DNA of 64,000 nucleotides from Brachypalpus laphriformis (taxonomy: Eukaryota; Arthropoda; Insecta; Diptera; Syrphidae). A program made the position numbers and the translations under genes. The notes below the pieces were generated by a model. The model made no database searches. It was not told the DNA's origin and worked only from the letters and a program-made list of their open reading frames with translations. Position 1 is the first letter of the stretch. Each line of letters starts with the position of its first letter. Below, one piece after another: positions 28,776-40,221 of this stretch. The DNA lies in contig OX246756.1 in the NCBI GenBank assembly GCA_945910035.1, positions 53,903,808-53,967,807 on the forward strand. The letters run 5' to 3'.

Positions 28776-30911
28776 TTATCGCAAAATTGGGCACTTGCCA
28801 ACAAAATGAAAAGTATCGTCCCTCTCAGATAAATTGCACATGCCACAGACTATCGGTAGCTCATCCCTATGGGGTACATAATTCAGTTTCAGGAGCTCTC
28901 CACGCAGTTTTAGGATCGTTGCTATTTCTTCTATGCTGTACTCATCCCGGAAGTAATTATTGTGCTGCAAGTTGTGGCATAACCGGCTGTAGACTCCTCT
29001 ATGGAGTGACCCTGATGCCTCCTCTAGAAATCTTTCCCTGATCTGCTCATCCACACGCGTGATTAATTGGTAAAGTTTAGGCTTCCAACTCCTCGCATCT
29101 TCCACACTAAGCTCCATTCCACATCCACTCTTTGTACCATCCAGTTTTATTTCGTATAGATTGTAGAGCTGCTTTCTTCGGAAGTCTATAGTCTGGCATG
29201 TTTAGTACTCTAAGCACGTAATCCACTTGTAGCTTTAGGGTTTTTACAAAGAGTGGTTATAGGCCTGTCTCCAACATGAGCATGTAATTTGGCGTGTTCG
29301 GTGGCAGATGAAATGCTCTCTTTATATAGAACCTAAGGAGTTTTTCCACCGTTTCAAATTGTTTTCGTCCCCATACTTGAGCAGCGTAGAAGAGAATGGA
29401 TCGCGAAACTGATTCAAAAACTTTATATTTGCTGCTATGAGCTATATATTTGTTGTTGAAACCTTTTCTCCAAGCAATGTTGATGGCTATTTTCGATTTC
29501 GACAATTTCTCTTTGAGGTGCCTTTCCATATTGAGATTTCTCGTAAAATACACTCCGAGGTACTTATACTCCTTCACCACTTGGATAGTTTCCCCATTAA
29601 AGTGCCATTTTTCATTCGCGCAGTTTCTGCCTCCACCTCTTTTAAAAAATTATTATTTGAGACTTACTCAAATTTACCACCAGATTCCACATTTTGCAGT
29701 ATTCGGAGTCGGTTTATTGTAAGCTGTAGAGATTCGGGTGAGTACAACAAAAGCACTACGTCGTCTGCAAAGAGAAGGGCTTTAATCAATACACCTCCGT
29801 ATTCAACCCCTCCACGTAAAAAATTCACTATATCCTCAATGAAGAGTGCGAATAAACTTGGACTGAGAGCACAACCTTGCCTTACCCCTGACTATCATCA
29901 CTATTCCATACAGCTGCTTTGGTATCCTCGTACAATTTTTAATCACACGTCCGAACTTCAGCGACATGCCCATGCCAAAGAGTTTGTAGAATAAAGCATT
30001 TCGGTCCACTGAGTCAAAAGCTGCCTTGAAGTCCACGAAGAATGCATATAGTTTCCTATTCCTCAGGAGAAAGGAGTCCACAATACTATTTAAAACAAAC
30101 ACGTGATCAACAGTGGAATATCCTGGTCGGAAACCCGCTTGATATTCTTTGAGCAGATTATTGGCATCTATCCATGCAGTTAGTTGACTTTGCAATATCG
30201 ATGTAAACATTTTATATGACGCATTTAAGAATGAAATGCCTCTGCAGTTCCCTGGGTCCGTCATACAACCTTTTTTATGAATCGGAAAGATCAGGGCTTC
30301 CTTGAAGCGCTGTGGTATTATCCCATTTTCCAAAATGTTGTTGAACAAGTAGGTAAGATTCGTGTTCAGTTCCTTAGTACCATATTTGTAGAAATCGGCT
30401 GGTATCCCGTCCGATCCTGCAGCTTTACCATCCTTAAGAATACTAAGTGCCTCAACAACGTCCTGCAATACAATTGGCCTATCCAACATTTCGTTCTGGA
30501 AGCCAGGCATAGCATACTGCATTTTAAGCGTACTGCCGGATGGGTTCAGAAGCCTCTCAAAATGAGCTTGAAGGACGGTTAGGTTTAGTGCCCTGTCTAT
30601 GACATAATTTCCATCATTTAGTTTTTTAGCCAGTTTCCAGAATTCTGAGGGATTATTACACTGCACTAGTCTTCGAGCCTCTGATTCATAATGCATTCTC
30701 CTTTTTGCTGCGCAAAGCCCTTTAAACTCTATATTAGCCTTAATGTTTGAATTTTTCATTGCAGATTCATTAAAAATTCGGAATAATTTCAGCCATCTGA
30801 ACGACAGTCGCCTCGCCTTACTGCACTCATTATCAAACCAAGGTTCTTTGTATCGTTGTTTTTTGTAATTTTGTTGGTTTTTGATTGGGAACAATTCCTT
30901 TATAATATTGT
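28776..30911 (-). pseudogene. Element H reverse transcriptase and C-terminal Cys/His motif
   Basis: The RT begins in an open frame at 30894 (KEPWFDNECSKARRLSF, the linker) and includes GKAAGSDGIPADFY, GNCRGISFLNASYK, FRPGYSTVDHVFVLN and FFVDFKAAFDSVDRN. After a frame break near 29890 the palm continues as GVRQGCALSPSLFALFIED, with the catalytic LLFADDVVLL near 29770. KEYKYLGVYFTRNLN follows at 29575, and the last part (29117-28776) ends with CGMCNLSERDDTFHFVGKC. At least three frame breaks make it inactive. The motif set is APE-type and lacks RNase H, but I could not name the clade. Confidence 0.75.
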
Positions 30912-30917
30912 AATATT

Positions 30918-31298
30918 CTTGCTGGGGTTCGTTTAAATAAAACCGTCTTTTGTGTATTTTAATTGTTTATTTATTATCAAATACCAACTTTACTTTAACA
31001 CAATAGTCAATCACTTTATTCTTTATTTATTTCAAAATAAATGGTCGCTACAGATTTATTTTCACAATGCCGCTTGCTTTCACCACTGGTCGAATATCTC
31101 TTGTAATCGCTGTATTCACTTATAAACAACTGTGTCGACGTTGGTTGTGGTATGGGTATTTATAGGAAATTACAAGGGGTTCTAGAACATGCTAGATGTT
31201 TCTCCGGGTGAATTGAGGATCATGGAATATTGGGATATTGTGTGGAACAATTGTGGAACGTAAGCACACCAGGTTGGAACGTAAGCACATCAGGTTGC
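30918..31298 (-). mobile_element. Solo LTR inserted in element H
   Basis: A 381-bp insertion splits the element H ORF2 between endonuclease and RT and is flanked by AATATT on both sides (30912-30917 and 31299-31304). On the minus strand it has a TATA-like CCTATAAATACCC, several AATAAA signals downstream, and near its start two tandem copies of an about 21-bp unit containing TGTGCTTACGTTCCA. Removing the insert restores a continuous reading (KYYNIIKEL). No internal retroviral genes accompany it, so it is a solo LTR left by recombination. The host family is unknown. Confidence 0.65.
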
Positions 31299-31304
31299 AA
31301 TATT

Positions 31305-32270
31305 TACTACTAGTAGGCAATAGATGTCGTTGCACAGTTTGAGATACAGTGTTTTAGTTTTTGGTACACAAACCATCCTGTAGTCAATGCTGCAATATGT
31401 TCAATTCTGTCGAAGTCCACATAATCCCGGGATTGTAGCTGCTCCGCCAATTGCCTTCTATATGCCGATGCTTTAGTCTTGTTCCATATTAGCTTCGGGA
31501 GAAGATTCATATTACTTGCACCCAAGTCACCCGTTACTATCAGCTCAAAGGTCACAACAATAGGGAAATGATCTGAATATGGAACTTGCATCACTTCGAA
31601 GTCTGTTATAAGGGTGCCCCATTTACCTCCTGCTAAACAATAATCGTTGACGGATGTCCCTGGATGTCCCTGTCCCTCCCACAAATGTAAACTCTCCCTG
31701 TTTGTCACTCAGACTTGTACCATTCAGCACTCATAGTCCAAACGAATCACAAAATTCCAACAACTGCGTACCCTTTGCATTACAAATTTGATCCTTAGAT
31801 TGACGACTTATTCCAGCTAATCTGTTGCCCATACCTTCTTCTTTGCCCACTCTTGCGTTCAGATCTCCTATCACACAAACGTATCGGTTACCGCAGCACA
31901 TCACTACTTCGTGTAGCTTCTCAAAATCACTATGCCAATGATTGCAATTTAAATACGATGGTACTATACAAAATATTCCGGACCATATTTGAAAGAAACA
32001 TATATCCCATCCTCTAAAATTATGAATTCGCTGTTGATGTTATTAAGATCTCTTTTGAATCCAAAAAAAGTATCCTCCACTGGCTCTGCCCCTCTCACGT
32101 AGCCTAACCGCTGGAATCCGCTTGAATTCATAGTTTGGAAAAAAAACTATAGAAGCATTTAGAGGAACAAGTTGCAGAACATTGCTTTCCATATAGACTG
32201 CGTCGCCTGGTCCGATACCACAACAACTGCTATAGCCTCTGTGAAACAATTGTGATTACGACTCGGAGCT
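31305..32270 (-). pseudogene. Element H endonuclease (broken)
   Basis: Minus-strand frames with stops contain GDLNARVGKEEGMGNRLAG near 31880-31820, then SVNDYCLAGGKWGTLITDF and VPYSDHFPIVVTFEL near 31650-31550. These are the central and C-terminal APE motifs (GDFN and SDH). The N-terminal part towards 32270 is too decayed to assign. Confidence 0.65.
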
Positions 32271-32349
32271 TGGTAGATGGACCGGTGAAAGCAAGATGGG
32301 ACTTAAAGTCATGATGGGATTCCCTAGGTAGCTTCATTATTTCATTCAA

Positions 32350-32591
32350 TCATAACGCCTGAAACCATTCATCAACAGCCTGATTGGGCCAATATCAGTG
32401 TGGTTTCAAGCCAGGAAAGTCCACTACCAATCAAACAAGTCAAAATCGATACTCATCATCTCTTTATCGATTTCAAAGCCGCATATAACAGCATCTAATA
32501 GAGAAGAGGTATGGTATATAGAGGTATATAGAGTCAAGTCTAGTTTTGACATCGCTGCCAAATTCGCCCATCTTTGCAGGATGACGGATGG
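32350..32591 (+). pseudogene. RTE relic R-c (RT palm fragment)
   Basis: This short plus-strand piece matches the RT region of the open RTE copy (about 49530-49765) with a deletion of about 42 bp. Its last 17 bases (32575-32591, TGCAGGATGACGGATGG) recur with changes at 36445-36460, where the same RTE copy resumes (R-e). They are read as the target-site duplication of the intervening R-d insertion. Confidence 0.7.
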
Positions 32592-34134
32592 TTAAACAAA
32601 AGTGCATGCGATTATATGAATACACAAGTATTTTCACTTAACTTAAGCCTACCAATTACTACTTTCAACCTCCGTATGGTGACTGCTGGGTGCCTAATAC
32701 CTTGAAACGAGAAATGGGTAACCAACCCCGTTTGTATGATTTTTGGCGGCAGTAGATGAGAAAGAAAAAGAGTGCTTTCTCACTGCAGAACTTCTTCTTG
32801 TTCCCTACGGCAGAGGACGAATTCCCTAGATGGAGTCAACGGTGGCGTCTACAAATCCAGTTAGGTTGAACTTAGTGAACACCTTGCAAGAGCTGCTTCG
32901 ACATATTCGGATCACAAGTCGGTAAGAAATTTCCAAGATTAGTCAGGATCTTGGAATAGAGATGGTGGCAGGGGAGCCCTTAATGGGCCAACGGCAGCGC
33001 TCATACTCCCGTAGTGGACTACTGGCACCGGTGTACCCGGCCGTCCTAGGGTTACAACAAAAGGAACTGGCCCTACGGGTTGGGGGTTGTGCCGTCGGGT
33101 TAACTTCCCTACCACATAAAGAGACACTGGTTATGAAGCAACCAACAGCTTCGGATATGGATGATTTTACTGTTGATGGCCCAAGCAAACGTAAAAAGGA
33201 CAACGATCTTCGGGTCTACACGTGGAATGTTAGGTCCCTCTACAAACCACGTGCAGCCGAACAACTTCAGGAGGCCCTTGACTGCTGCAAAGCAGAAATT
33301 ACCACCATCCAAGGAGTGTAATAGGATGGGCCGGGCAATAGGAGGATGAAAAACTGCGATATCTACTACGGCGAATGCTACAGACAACAAGGATAGCGTC
33401 TATTCGGGTACACATTTGTTATTAGAGTCAGACTTAGGCAAGAAATCTTGAGTTTCCTGCATGTGCACGAGTGTCTTATGACTATCCGTATCAAAGCTAC
33501 GTTCGCCAACATTAGCCTAATGTGCGCTCACGCCCCTCACAAGAAGATGGACGATGTGACGAAGAATGTTCAACTAGCTCTTGGACAAGACGTATGGTCA
33601 ATGCCCTAGCCACGACGTTAAAACTGTCCTGGGCCCGCAAATGACACCAGTGGGGAGATCAAACGAAGAATAACTCTTGCCAATTAGTGTTTTTATGGGC
33701 TAAGAAGGCAATTGAGTAACAAAGCCCTATCTCGAACTACGAAGGTAACTCTTTATAAGACAAAAATCTTCGCAGTCCTGCTGTTGTTGGTCCCGTCTGC
33801 GCGGTGAGTGAAGGTACAATGCCGAACTATACGACCTATACAATGACATCGACTTAGCCAGAAGAGTTAACATACAGCGCCTAAGATGGCTGGGTCATGT
33901 AGAGCGGATGGAGCCCAATGTTCCGGACCGGAGAGTCTTCGAATCCACACCAAATGGACGACACAGTGGAGGACGACCTCGTGGTAGGTGGCGCAAACAA
34001 GTGGAGGGGGACCTCAACCAACTTGGCGTGCGCAACTGAAGGCAGTTGGCTCATAACCGGGTTGTCTGAAGAGGTTTCTTGGTTAATGCCCAGACCCACC
34101 CCAGACTGTAGCGCAACCTAAGTAAGTAAATGAG
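32592..34134 (+). mobile_element. R-d: internally deleted RTE element with both termini
   Basis: This copy keeps the RTE 5' UTR (32597-32960), the ORF N-terminus (ATG about 32962, EPLMGQRQRS to a stop at 33319) and early EN sequence to about 33635. It then jumps directly to the last ~0.55 kb of the element (33640-34120), including the TAAG-repeat end. About 2 kb, including the RT, is missing. Element K is inserted in its tail at 34134. It is flanked by a 16-17-bp imperfect direct repeat (32575-32591 and 36445-36460). Confidence 0.75.
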
Positions 34135-36428
34135 AATCGGAACCCCTTGCGGATTTGGTAACAGAGGACAGAATAGAGTGGGCAATAAGATCGTTCTCCC
34201 CCTTTAAATCCCCAGGACTTGATGGGATTATACCGATCATGCTGCAAAAAACTGCACCAATCATTATCCCAGTTCTCAAAAAGCTATTTGCCAGTAGTCT
34301 TAAACAATGTCACATACCAAGAACATGGAGGGAGGTAAGGGTGGTTTTTATACCCAAGGCGGGCAAGGCTAGTCACACCACTGCGAAGGACTTCAGACCA
34401 ATAAGCCTTACCTCTTTCATCCTGAGAACTTTTGAAAGACTGCTCGACATTTACATACGTAGTAAAATACGCCCGGGGGACTTATCCCCAGACCAACACG
34501 CATACACGAAGGGTAAATGTATGGAAACTGCCCTACATCATGTTGTCGGCTCTATAGAAAAATCACTTAAGGATAAAGAGTTCACACTAGCTGTTTTTTT
34601 GGACATTGAAGGAGCCTTCAATAATGTAAATACCGAAGCGGTTAAAAGAACCCTAAGAAACCTAGACATCGACATCAGTCTAATTAACTGGATTGTTAGC
34701 ATGCTCGATGAACGACATATAACCACCGAACTTAAGGGTTCTTAATGAGGTACTACAACAACAATTGCGGTTTAAAGGTTAATCCCCAAAAAGCCGAACT
34801 CGTACTTTTTACGAATAAGAGGAAAATACCGGAGTTTAGTACACCTTCTGTTGATGGTATCCCACTCAGATTGTCCGACAGCGCAAAATACCTGGGCCTT
34901 GTACTTGACAAAAAGCTCAACTGGAGATTAAATATAGAGGAAAGAATTAAGAAAGCAACAATAGCCTTTTACTAATGCAGTAGAATTTTTGGTAGAACCT
35001 GGGGACCCTCCCCCAAAATCATACTATGGATGTATACGGCTATAGTTAGACCCATACTGACTTACGGCAATCTAGTATGGTGGCCAGCTGTCAACAAATC
35101 CACCAACTTAAAGGCAATCACCAAAGTTCAAAGACTAGCGTGCATTGGCATCACCAGTGCAATGAGGACAACCCCTACCGCAGGACTCGAGGCTATCCTC
35201 AACCTGCTACCGCTAGCCATCTTTATACGAACATCAGCAGTCATAAATGCTATGAGAATAAGTCAGTCAGCGAACTGGAAACCAAGCAGAACAGGTCACT
35301 AGATGATCCTACTCGATTACTTTAGCCTCATGTCCGTAACGGATTACATGACGCCATATTTAGACTTTACAAGGCCTTTCTCTACCTACCCTAGCAGGGA
35401 AGATTGGAAAAGCGGTCATATACCTAATGCCGAATCTATAGCCATCTACACAGATGGTTAAAAAATGAGCACTGGTGTAGGATCAGGTATCTTCTCCGAC
35501 CCTCTAGGTGTATCAAAATCCATACGACTTCCAGACCACAGCAGTGTTTTCCAAGCAGAGGTCTTAGCAGTGGCAACAGCCGCCCGTGAGTCTGCGATAA
35601 GGGCAATACCGCCAGAAGGTATCACCATCTGTATCGACAGCCAGGCAGCTATAAAAGCGATTACTGCCATAGAAATTAAATCGAAGCTTGTGAAGTGTTG
35701 TCGAGAAGAGCCCAGGGTTCTTGGAACACAGCACAAGGTATCGCTCTGTTGGGTCCCTGGACACGAGGGTATCCCAGGCAATGAGAAAGCCGACGAGTTG
35801 GCGAGAATCGGCTCAGCAGCCCCAACAGAACAAGTTGACCCCCCTGTGTGTATCCCGCCTTGCACACTCAAGCTCGCTGCAGGGAATAAAGCCACTGAGG
35901 AGGCGAACACAAGATGGAACTCCATGGAAACTTGCGCCATCACTAGGAAGCTATGGCCATCTTTCGACAAAGCAAAGACCCAGAGAATCATCCGTAAAGA
36001 TAGGAAATCCCTTTCCACCTTCGTGGGCATCATCACGGGACACAACACTCTGCGGTACCACTTGAAGAAACTACGCCTGACGGAGGAGGAACTCTGCAGA
36101 GGCTGTGGTGATGAGGAAGTTTTTGAGGACACAACCCACTTCCTGTGCCACTGCCCGAGTCTTCAACATTCCAGGAAAAAGTTCCTCGGTAAATTCTTCT
36201 TCCAGGATCTCGAGGAACTCTCCGGCGTTTCAACGGAAAAGATGTTGAACTTCATCAAATCATCAGGGTGGTTTGTATGCAGAAATGAAGTAAGTGACTG
36301 AGCTAGTAGTTTTTAGTTTCATTGGGTAAGGGATTACTTTTCCCCCCATGGGTACCACGATGGGTCAACGCAGACCTGAGTGTGGCAGAGAGCGTCCCTT
36401 CCTGCCAGCCCACATACCTAACCTAACC
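34135..36428 (+). mobile_element. Element K: LOA-type non-LTR retrotransposon with RNase H and CCTAA tail
   Basis: The element is flanked by a perfect 12-bp direct repeat TAAGTAAATGAG (34123-34134 and 36429-36440) and ends in ACCTAACCTAACC. It is 5'-truncated, starting in the linker before the RT. No endonuclease is present. It sits in the 3' tail of the RTE element R-d, which itself split an older RTE copy. Confidence 0.85.
34155..36301 (+). pseudogene. Element K reverse transcriptase (palm deleted) and RNase H
   Basis: The RT starts with FKSPGLDGIIPIMLQ, FRPISLTSFILRTFERLL and FLDIEGAFNNVNTE. At about 34741 the sequence jumps from TTELKGS to NNNCGLKVNPQKAELV, losing the segment with the GVLSPLLW and YADD motifs, so catalysis is impossible. 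The thumb region follows (IVRPILTYGNLVWWP). The RNase H (about 35440-36000) starts at AIYTDG*KMSTGVGSG with a stop in place of Ser, and includes VFQAEVLAVATAA, CIDSQAAIKAI and WVPGHEGIPGNEKADELA. It ends with a zinc motif, CRGCGDEEVFEDTTHFLCHC. Confidence 0.85.
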
Positions 36429-36444
36429 TAAGTAAATGAGTAAG

Positions 36445-36894
36445 TGCGGGATGGCGATGGAGAACACTCACTGCTCCATCTTGGTCAGTAATGCCCTCAC
36501 CCACGTCACAGTGGGCAGCTACAACTTCAAGGTAGTAAGTGACTTTGTCTACTTTGGCTCGGGTTTTGGAGGAGAAGATTAAATCACGAACTATACGAGC
36601 TGCTCAGCGACATCGACCTAGTCAAAAAACTGCGTATTGGACTTTTGAGATGGCTAGGACATGTAGAGCGAATGGACACAAACGCTCCGGCCCGTAGAGT
36701 CTTCGATTCGAATCCGGAGGGACGATGCAGTAGAGAACCTCCTCGCCGTAGGTGGCGCGCACAAGTTCAAGGGGACCTCGACCAACTTGGAGTGCGCAAC
36801 TGGAGGCAACTAGCTAAAGACCGAGCTAAATGGAGAGGCTTGTTGGTTGAGGCCCAGGTTCATCCCGAACTGTAGCGCCACCTAAGTAAGTAAG
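36445..36894 (+). pseudogene. RTE relic R-e (3' part of the copy that begins with R-c)
   Basis: It resumes where R-c stopped (GATGGAGAAC...) and has internal deletions. It then covers the C-terminal RTE block (RWLGHVERMDTNAPARRVFD, WRQLAKDRAKWRGLLVEAQV) and ends in CCTAAGTAAGTAAG. It differs at many sites from the open copy. Confidence 0.75.
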
Positions 36895-36999
36895 ATATCA
36901 GTCAATGAAAAAACAATGAACCACGTGGCATCCGTCATTTAGGCACAATTGACGTGTACCAGCACTTCTCTTCTTTTTTTTTTTAATTTATCTGGGTAC

Positions 37000-39900
37000 C
37001 CCCTGGCAGCTGACCTCCTCGTGGTGGGGGGCGGGCAACGTGACTGGGATGTGCAGATGGGGTAACTGAAATAGTTATTCCTATCCATATAATCCAGTTC
37101 CGGCTAACAAAGCGCACACCCCATGATGACAAGAAGGAAACGACCGGCCTCGGATATTGCCAAGCCTGGTAAGCCAGGGCATCCTTTGGAGCCAGGCCTG
37201 AAGGGCGTCAGTATGCGAGCGTCTGGTGGTCGGCTTGTCCCACTCGGCAACCGGCCGGGTCTAACCCGAAATGGCTACGAGCTTCCTGTCAATGGTCTCG
37301 CGAACCATTACGGGGCTCAAGGGGTGAGCGCGCTGTGTACCGACAGGGGCACAGATGGACTCTCTGAGTTTTGACAACGGCATCGACTTAGGATAGGCAC
37401 ATGGAACGTCTCATCGCTCACAGGGAAGGATCTTGAGCTTGTTGGGAAGGCTGTTAAAAGTCGACTAGATATAGTTGGCGTCTCTTCAACAAAGCAGAGA
37501 GGTTCTAAAACGGTGGACCTTTTCGACGGTTGAAGCTCTTCCTGTCAGGAATCGCAGCCTCAATGTCTACTCAGGCGGGAGTGGGGCTACTCACAAGTTC
37601 CAGGTTGACAGACAGAGTATTGGAGTGGATACCATTAAGAGGGAGAGTTGCGATCTTAAAGCTCAAGCTTGAAAGATCAACTCTGGCATTGGTGCAGGTG
37701 TATGCACCGAGCCTTCAGTCAGAGTACGCAGCTTTCTTAGACAAAGTTGATGCTGCCATTGAAAAGATTGCGGATATGGATTCTTTTGTCCTGATGGGTG
37801 ACTTCAATGCTCATGTGGGTGTAGATGTTATGACATGGGGGATCGTGATTGGGAGGAACGGTGATCCTGATCAAAACGCGAACGGAGAGAGGTTGTTGGA
37901 TTTTTGTTGTGAAAATGGCTTATCCATCACGAACACTATCTTTCCACACAAAGACATTCACAATTACACATTTGTGATGTTCGCGTATTGAGAGGGGCCG
38001 AACTGTCAACTGATCACCACTTAGTGCTGTGCAAATTGTATCTTAGCGAGAGAGTGCCTCCCCTATCAAAGCGCAAACCAAGGATGGTTACACGAGACAT
38101 TTGCGCGGCAAATATCTGAAAGGTTTGAACGAATTCCAACTGTTCCATCAAATGTAGAGGAAGAATGGCAACTGTTTGCAACAGCGGTTATTGCCTCTGC
38201 GGGAGATGTTTGTGGAGTGAAGCGGCTTGGTGTGGCGGCTGGTGGTGAGAAAAGGACTGCTTGGTTTAAAACGCCGGGAGTTCAAGAAGCCATCAGAGAG
38301 AAGAAGAGAGCCTTTAAGGTGTGGATTCACTTGCGGAACTCCGATACTCGAAATCGGTACACTGAGGCGCGAAGAACTTGCAAATTAGCTGTGAAAACAG
38401 CGAACAGTCTTGGAAGGAGTTTGGCGAGAAATTGGAACGTGACCACAGCTTTGCAAATAAGATGTTCTGGCAGACCGTCCGCCGACTCAGAGGAAAAAAG
38501 TTGAATATCGTTGAAGGAGTCAAATCCAAAGACGGTAGACTCCTTTCCAATGAGGAGGACATCTTACGCAGATGGAGCGAGCACTTTTCAGAATTGCTCA
38601 ATCCCGAACAGGGCACCGAAGATGACAGACCTATTGTCGAGAGTTGGGCGGAAAGTAGTCCTACGGTAGAGGAAGAAACTTTGGCGATCAAAGTGCTAAA
38701 AGTTGGCAAATCTGCTGGTGTGGATGAAATTCGGCCAGAAATGCTCAAGGCTTTAGGTAAAGAGGGAGTGCAATGGCTCTCGCGTGTCATTAAAGTGGCC
38801 TGGGAATGCGGTGAAACATTGGCACTGGTGATTGGCAAATGGGGGTGATAGTTCCTCTTTTTAAAAAAGGGGACAAAAGAGATTGCGCGAATTATAGGGG
38901 TATATCTCTTTAAGTCTCCCTGGAAAAGTCTTCGCTAAGGTGCTAGAAACGCGTTCCAGAGCTGTGGTTGAGGACGGTTTGGGGGATGAAGAGTGCGGTT
39001 TTCGTCCCGGTAGAAGCACAACCGACCAGTTATTCACTTTTAGAATGGTTCTTGAGAAGGCCTGGGAGTATGGCAAACCTGTCTGTACTTGTTTTGTGGA
39101 TTTGGAAAAAGCATATGATAGGGTTCCTCGAGGCAAACTCTGGAGTGTTCTGCAGGAGTATGGGATTGATGGTTCTCTGTTAAGGGCGATTCAGTCTTTA
39201 TATACAAACTGTAGAAGCTGTGTTCGGATAAACGGTGTTAAATCAATACCCATCACTATGGGCGTTGGACTCCGCCAGGGGTGCGTTTTGTCACCTCTCC
39301 TCTTCATTGTATATATGGATTGGATGTTGCAGCGCAGCCGTGGCGGGGAATGTTTTGAAGTGGGAGACCTAAGGATTAGCCATCTGCTCTTTGTGGATGA
39401 TTTGGTCATCCTTGGGTCCTCTCAAACCGAACTTCAGCGCGCACTCGAAAGGTTTGTAGCCGTTTGTGATGATGCTGGAATGAAGATCAACGTGAACAAG
39501 TCAGAAGTAATGGTCGTTTCCAAAAAACCCATTCGATGCACTCTGCATGTTAGTAGAGTTCCACTGAACCAGGTGGTTAAGTTTAAGTACCTCGCGGTCC
39601 TATTCACGAGTGATGGGAAGAGCAATGCCGAGTTATCCTGTAGAATTGGTCAGGCTGGATCAATTTTGAGAGAGCTTGGCCAATCTGTTGTAAGGAAGGC
39701 TGAACTTAGTGTTCAAGCTAAGCTATCGGTTTTTAACTCGGTGTATGTTCCAACCCTCACCTATGGTCATGAAATTTGGGTAGTGACCGAAAGAATAAGA
39801 TCGCGGGTACAAGCTGCCGAAATGAGATTCCTTCGCGGTGTTGCTGGAATAAGTCATAGGGATCGAGTGCGCAACATCAGAGTACGCGAGGCGCTCAATG

Positions 39901-40210
39901 TTGAGCAGCTACTTCTCCGAACGGAACGATCTATGCTTCGATGGTTTGGTCACGTAGTGCGTATACCCCCAGACCGGCTTCCAAGGCGTGCCATGGTGGC
40001 CGTGGCATCAGGTAGGCGACCCCGCGGAAGGCCTAGAAATAGATGGTTGGACCAAGTCCGGCATCTTTCCTGGAGCCATCTAGGGATTTCTCCTGATGAG
40101 TTGGAGTCAATGGCGGAGGATCGAGAAGAATGGAGAGTCCACCGGAGCATCCTACCCCCGCGACCTTCATGAAGGATTAGCGGGCCATTGAAAATGTATG
40201 TAAAAAAAAG
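37000..40210 (+). mobile_element. Element M: Rex3-like RTE-clade retrotransposon
   Basis: A plus-strand element of about 3.2 kb has a short A-run at its 3' end (40202-40209). It is flanked by TATCTGGGTAC (36989-36999) and TAGCTGGGTAC (40211-40221), an 11-bp duplication with one mismatch. It has a short N-terminal region, APE endonuclease and RT, all in a single original ORF now broken by several frameshifts. The C-terminal sequence closely resembles Rex3-type RTE proteins (judged from memory of the family). Confidence 0.8.
37123..40172 (+). pseudogene. Element M ORF: APE endonuclease and reverse transcriptase
   Basis: The N-terminal piece is at 37123-37374. The EN starts near 37390 (RIGTWNVSSLTGKDLELVG), and VLMGDFNAHVGVD lies near 37790. 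The first part is read by switching frames near 37500-37530. A stop lies at 37989-37991 and another frameshift near 38845. The long open part (38940-40172) holds the RT: FRPGRSTTDQLFTFRMV, CFVDLEKAYDRVPRG, GVGLRQGCVLSPLLF, and LLFVDDLVIL where most relatives have FADD. The C-terminal block QAAEMRFLRGVAGISHRDRV...LRWFGHVVRIPPDRL...GRRPRGRPRNRW follows, ending at TGA 40170-40172. It is inactive as it stands. Confidence 0.8.
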
Positions 40211-40221
40211 TAGCTGGGTAC

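Larger units (their letters stand above)
28424..32345 (-). mobile_element. Element H: APE-type non-LTR retrotransposon of unassigned clade, with a solo LTR inside
   Basis: A minus-strand element has its 3' end at the left in ATCTAATCTAATC repeats (28434-28456 on the plus strand). Read right to left it has APE endonuclease pieces (about 32250-31310), a 381-bp solo LTR (30918-31298), RT (30894 to about 29250) and a C-terminal zinc motif. No RNase H was seen. The 5' end is not sharply defined; an RTE relic starts near 32350. Confidence 0.7.

Noticed and set aside
36415..36432. CCTAA repeats as an interstitial telomere
   Set aside because: Only about three units, at the defined 3' end of a retrotransposon with a target-site duplication.
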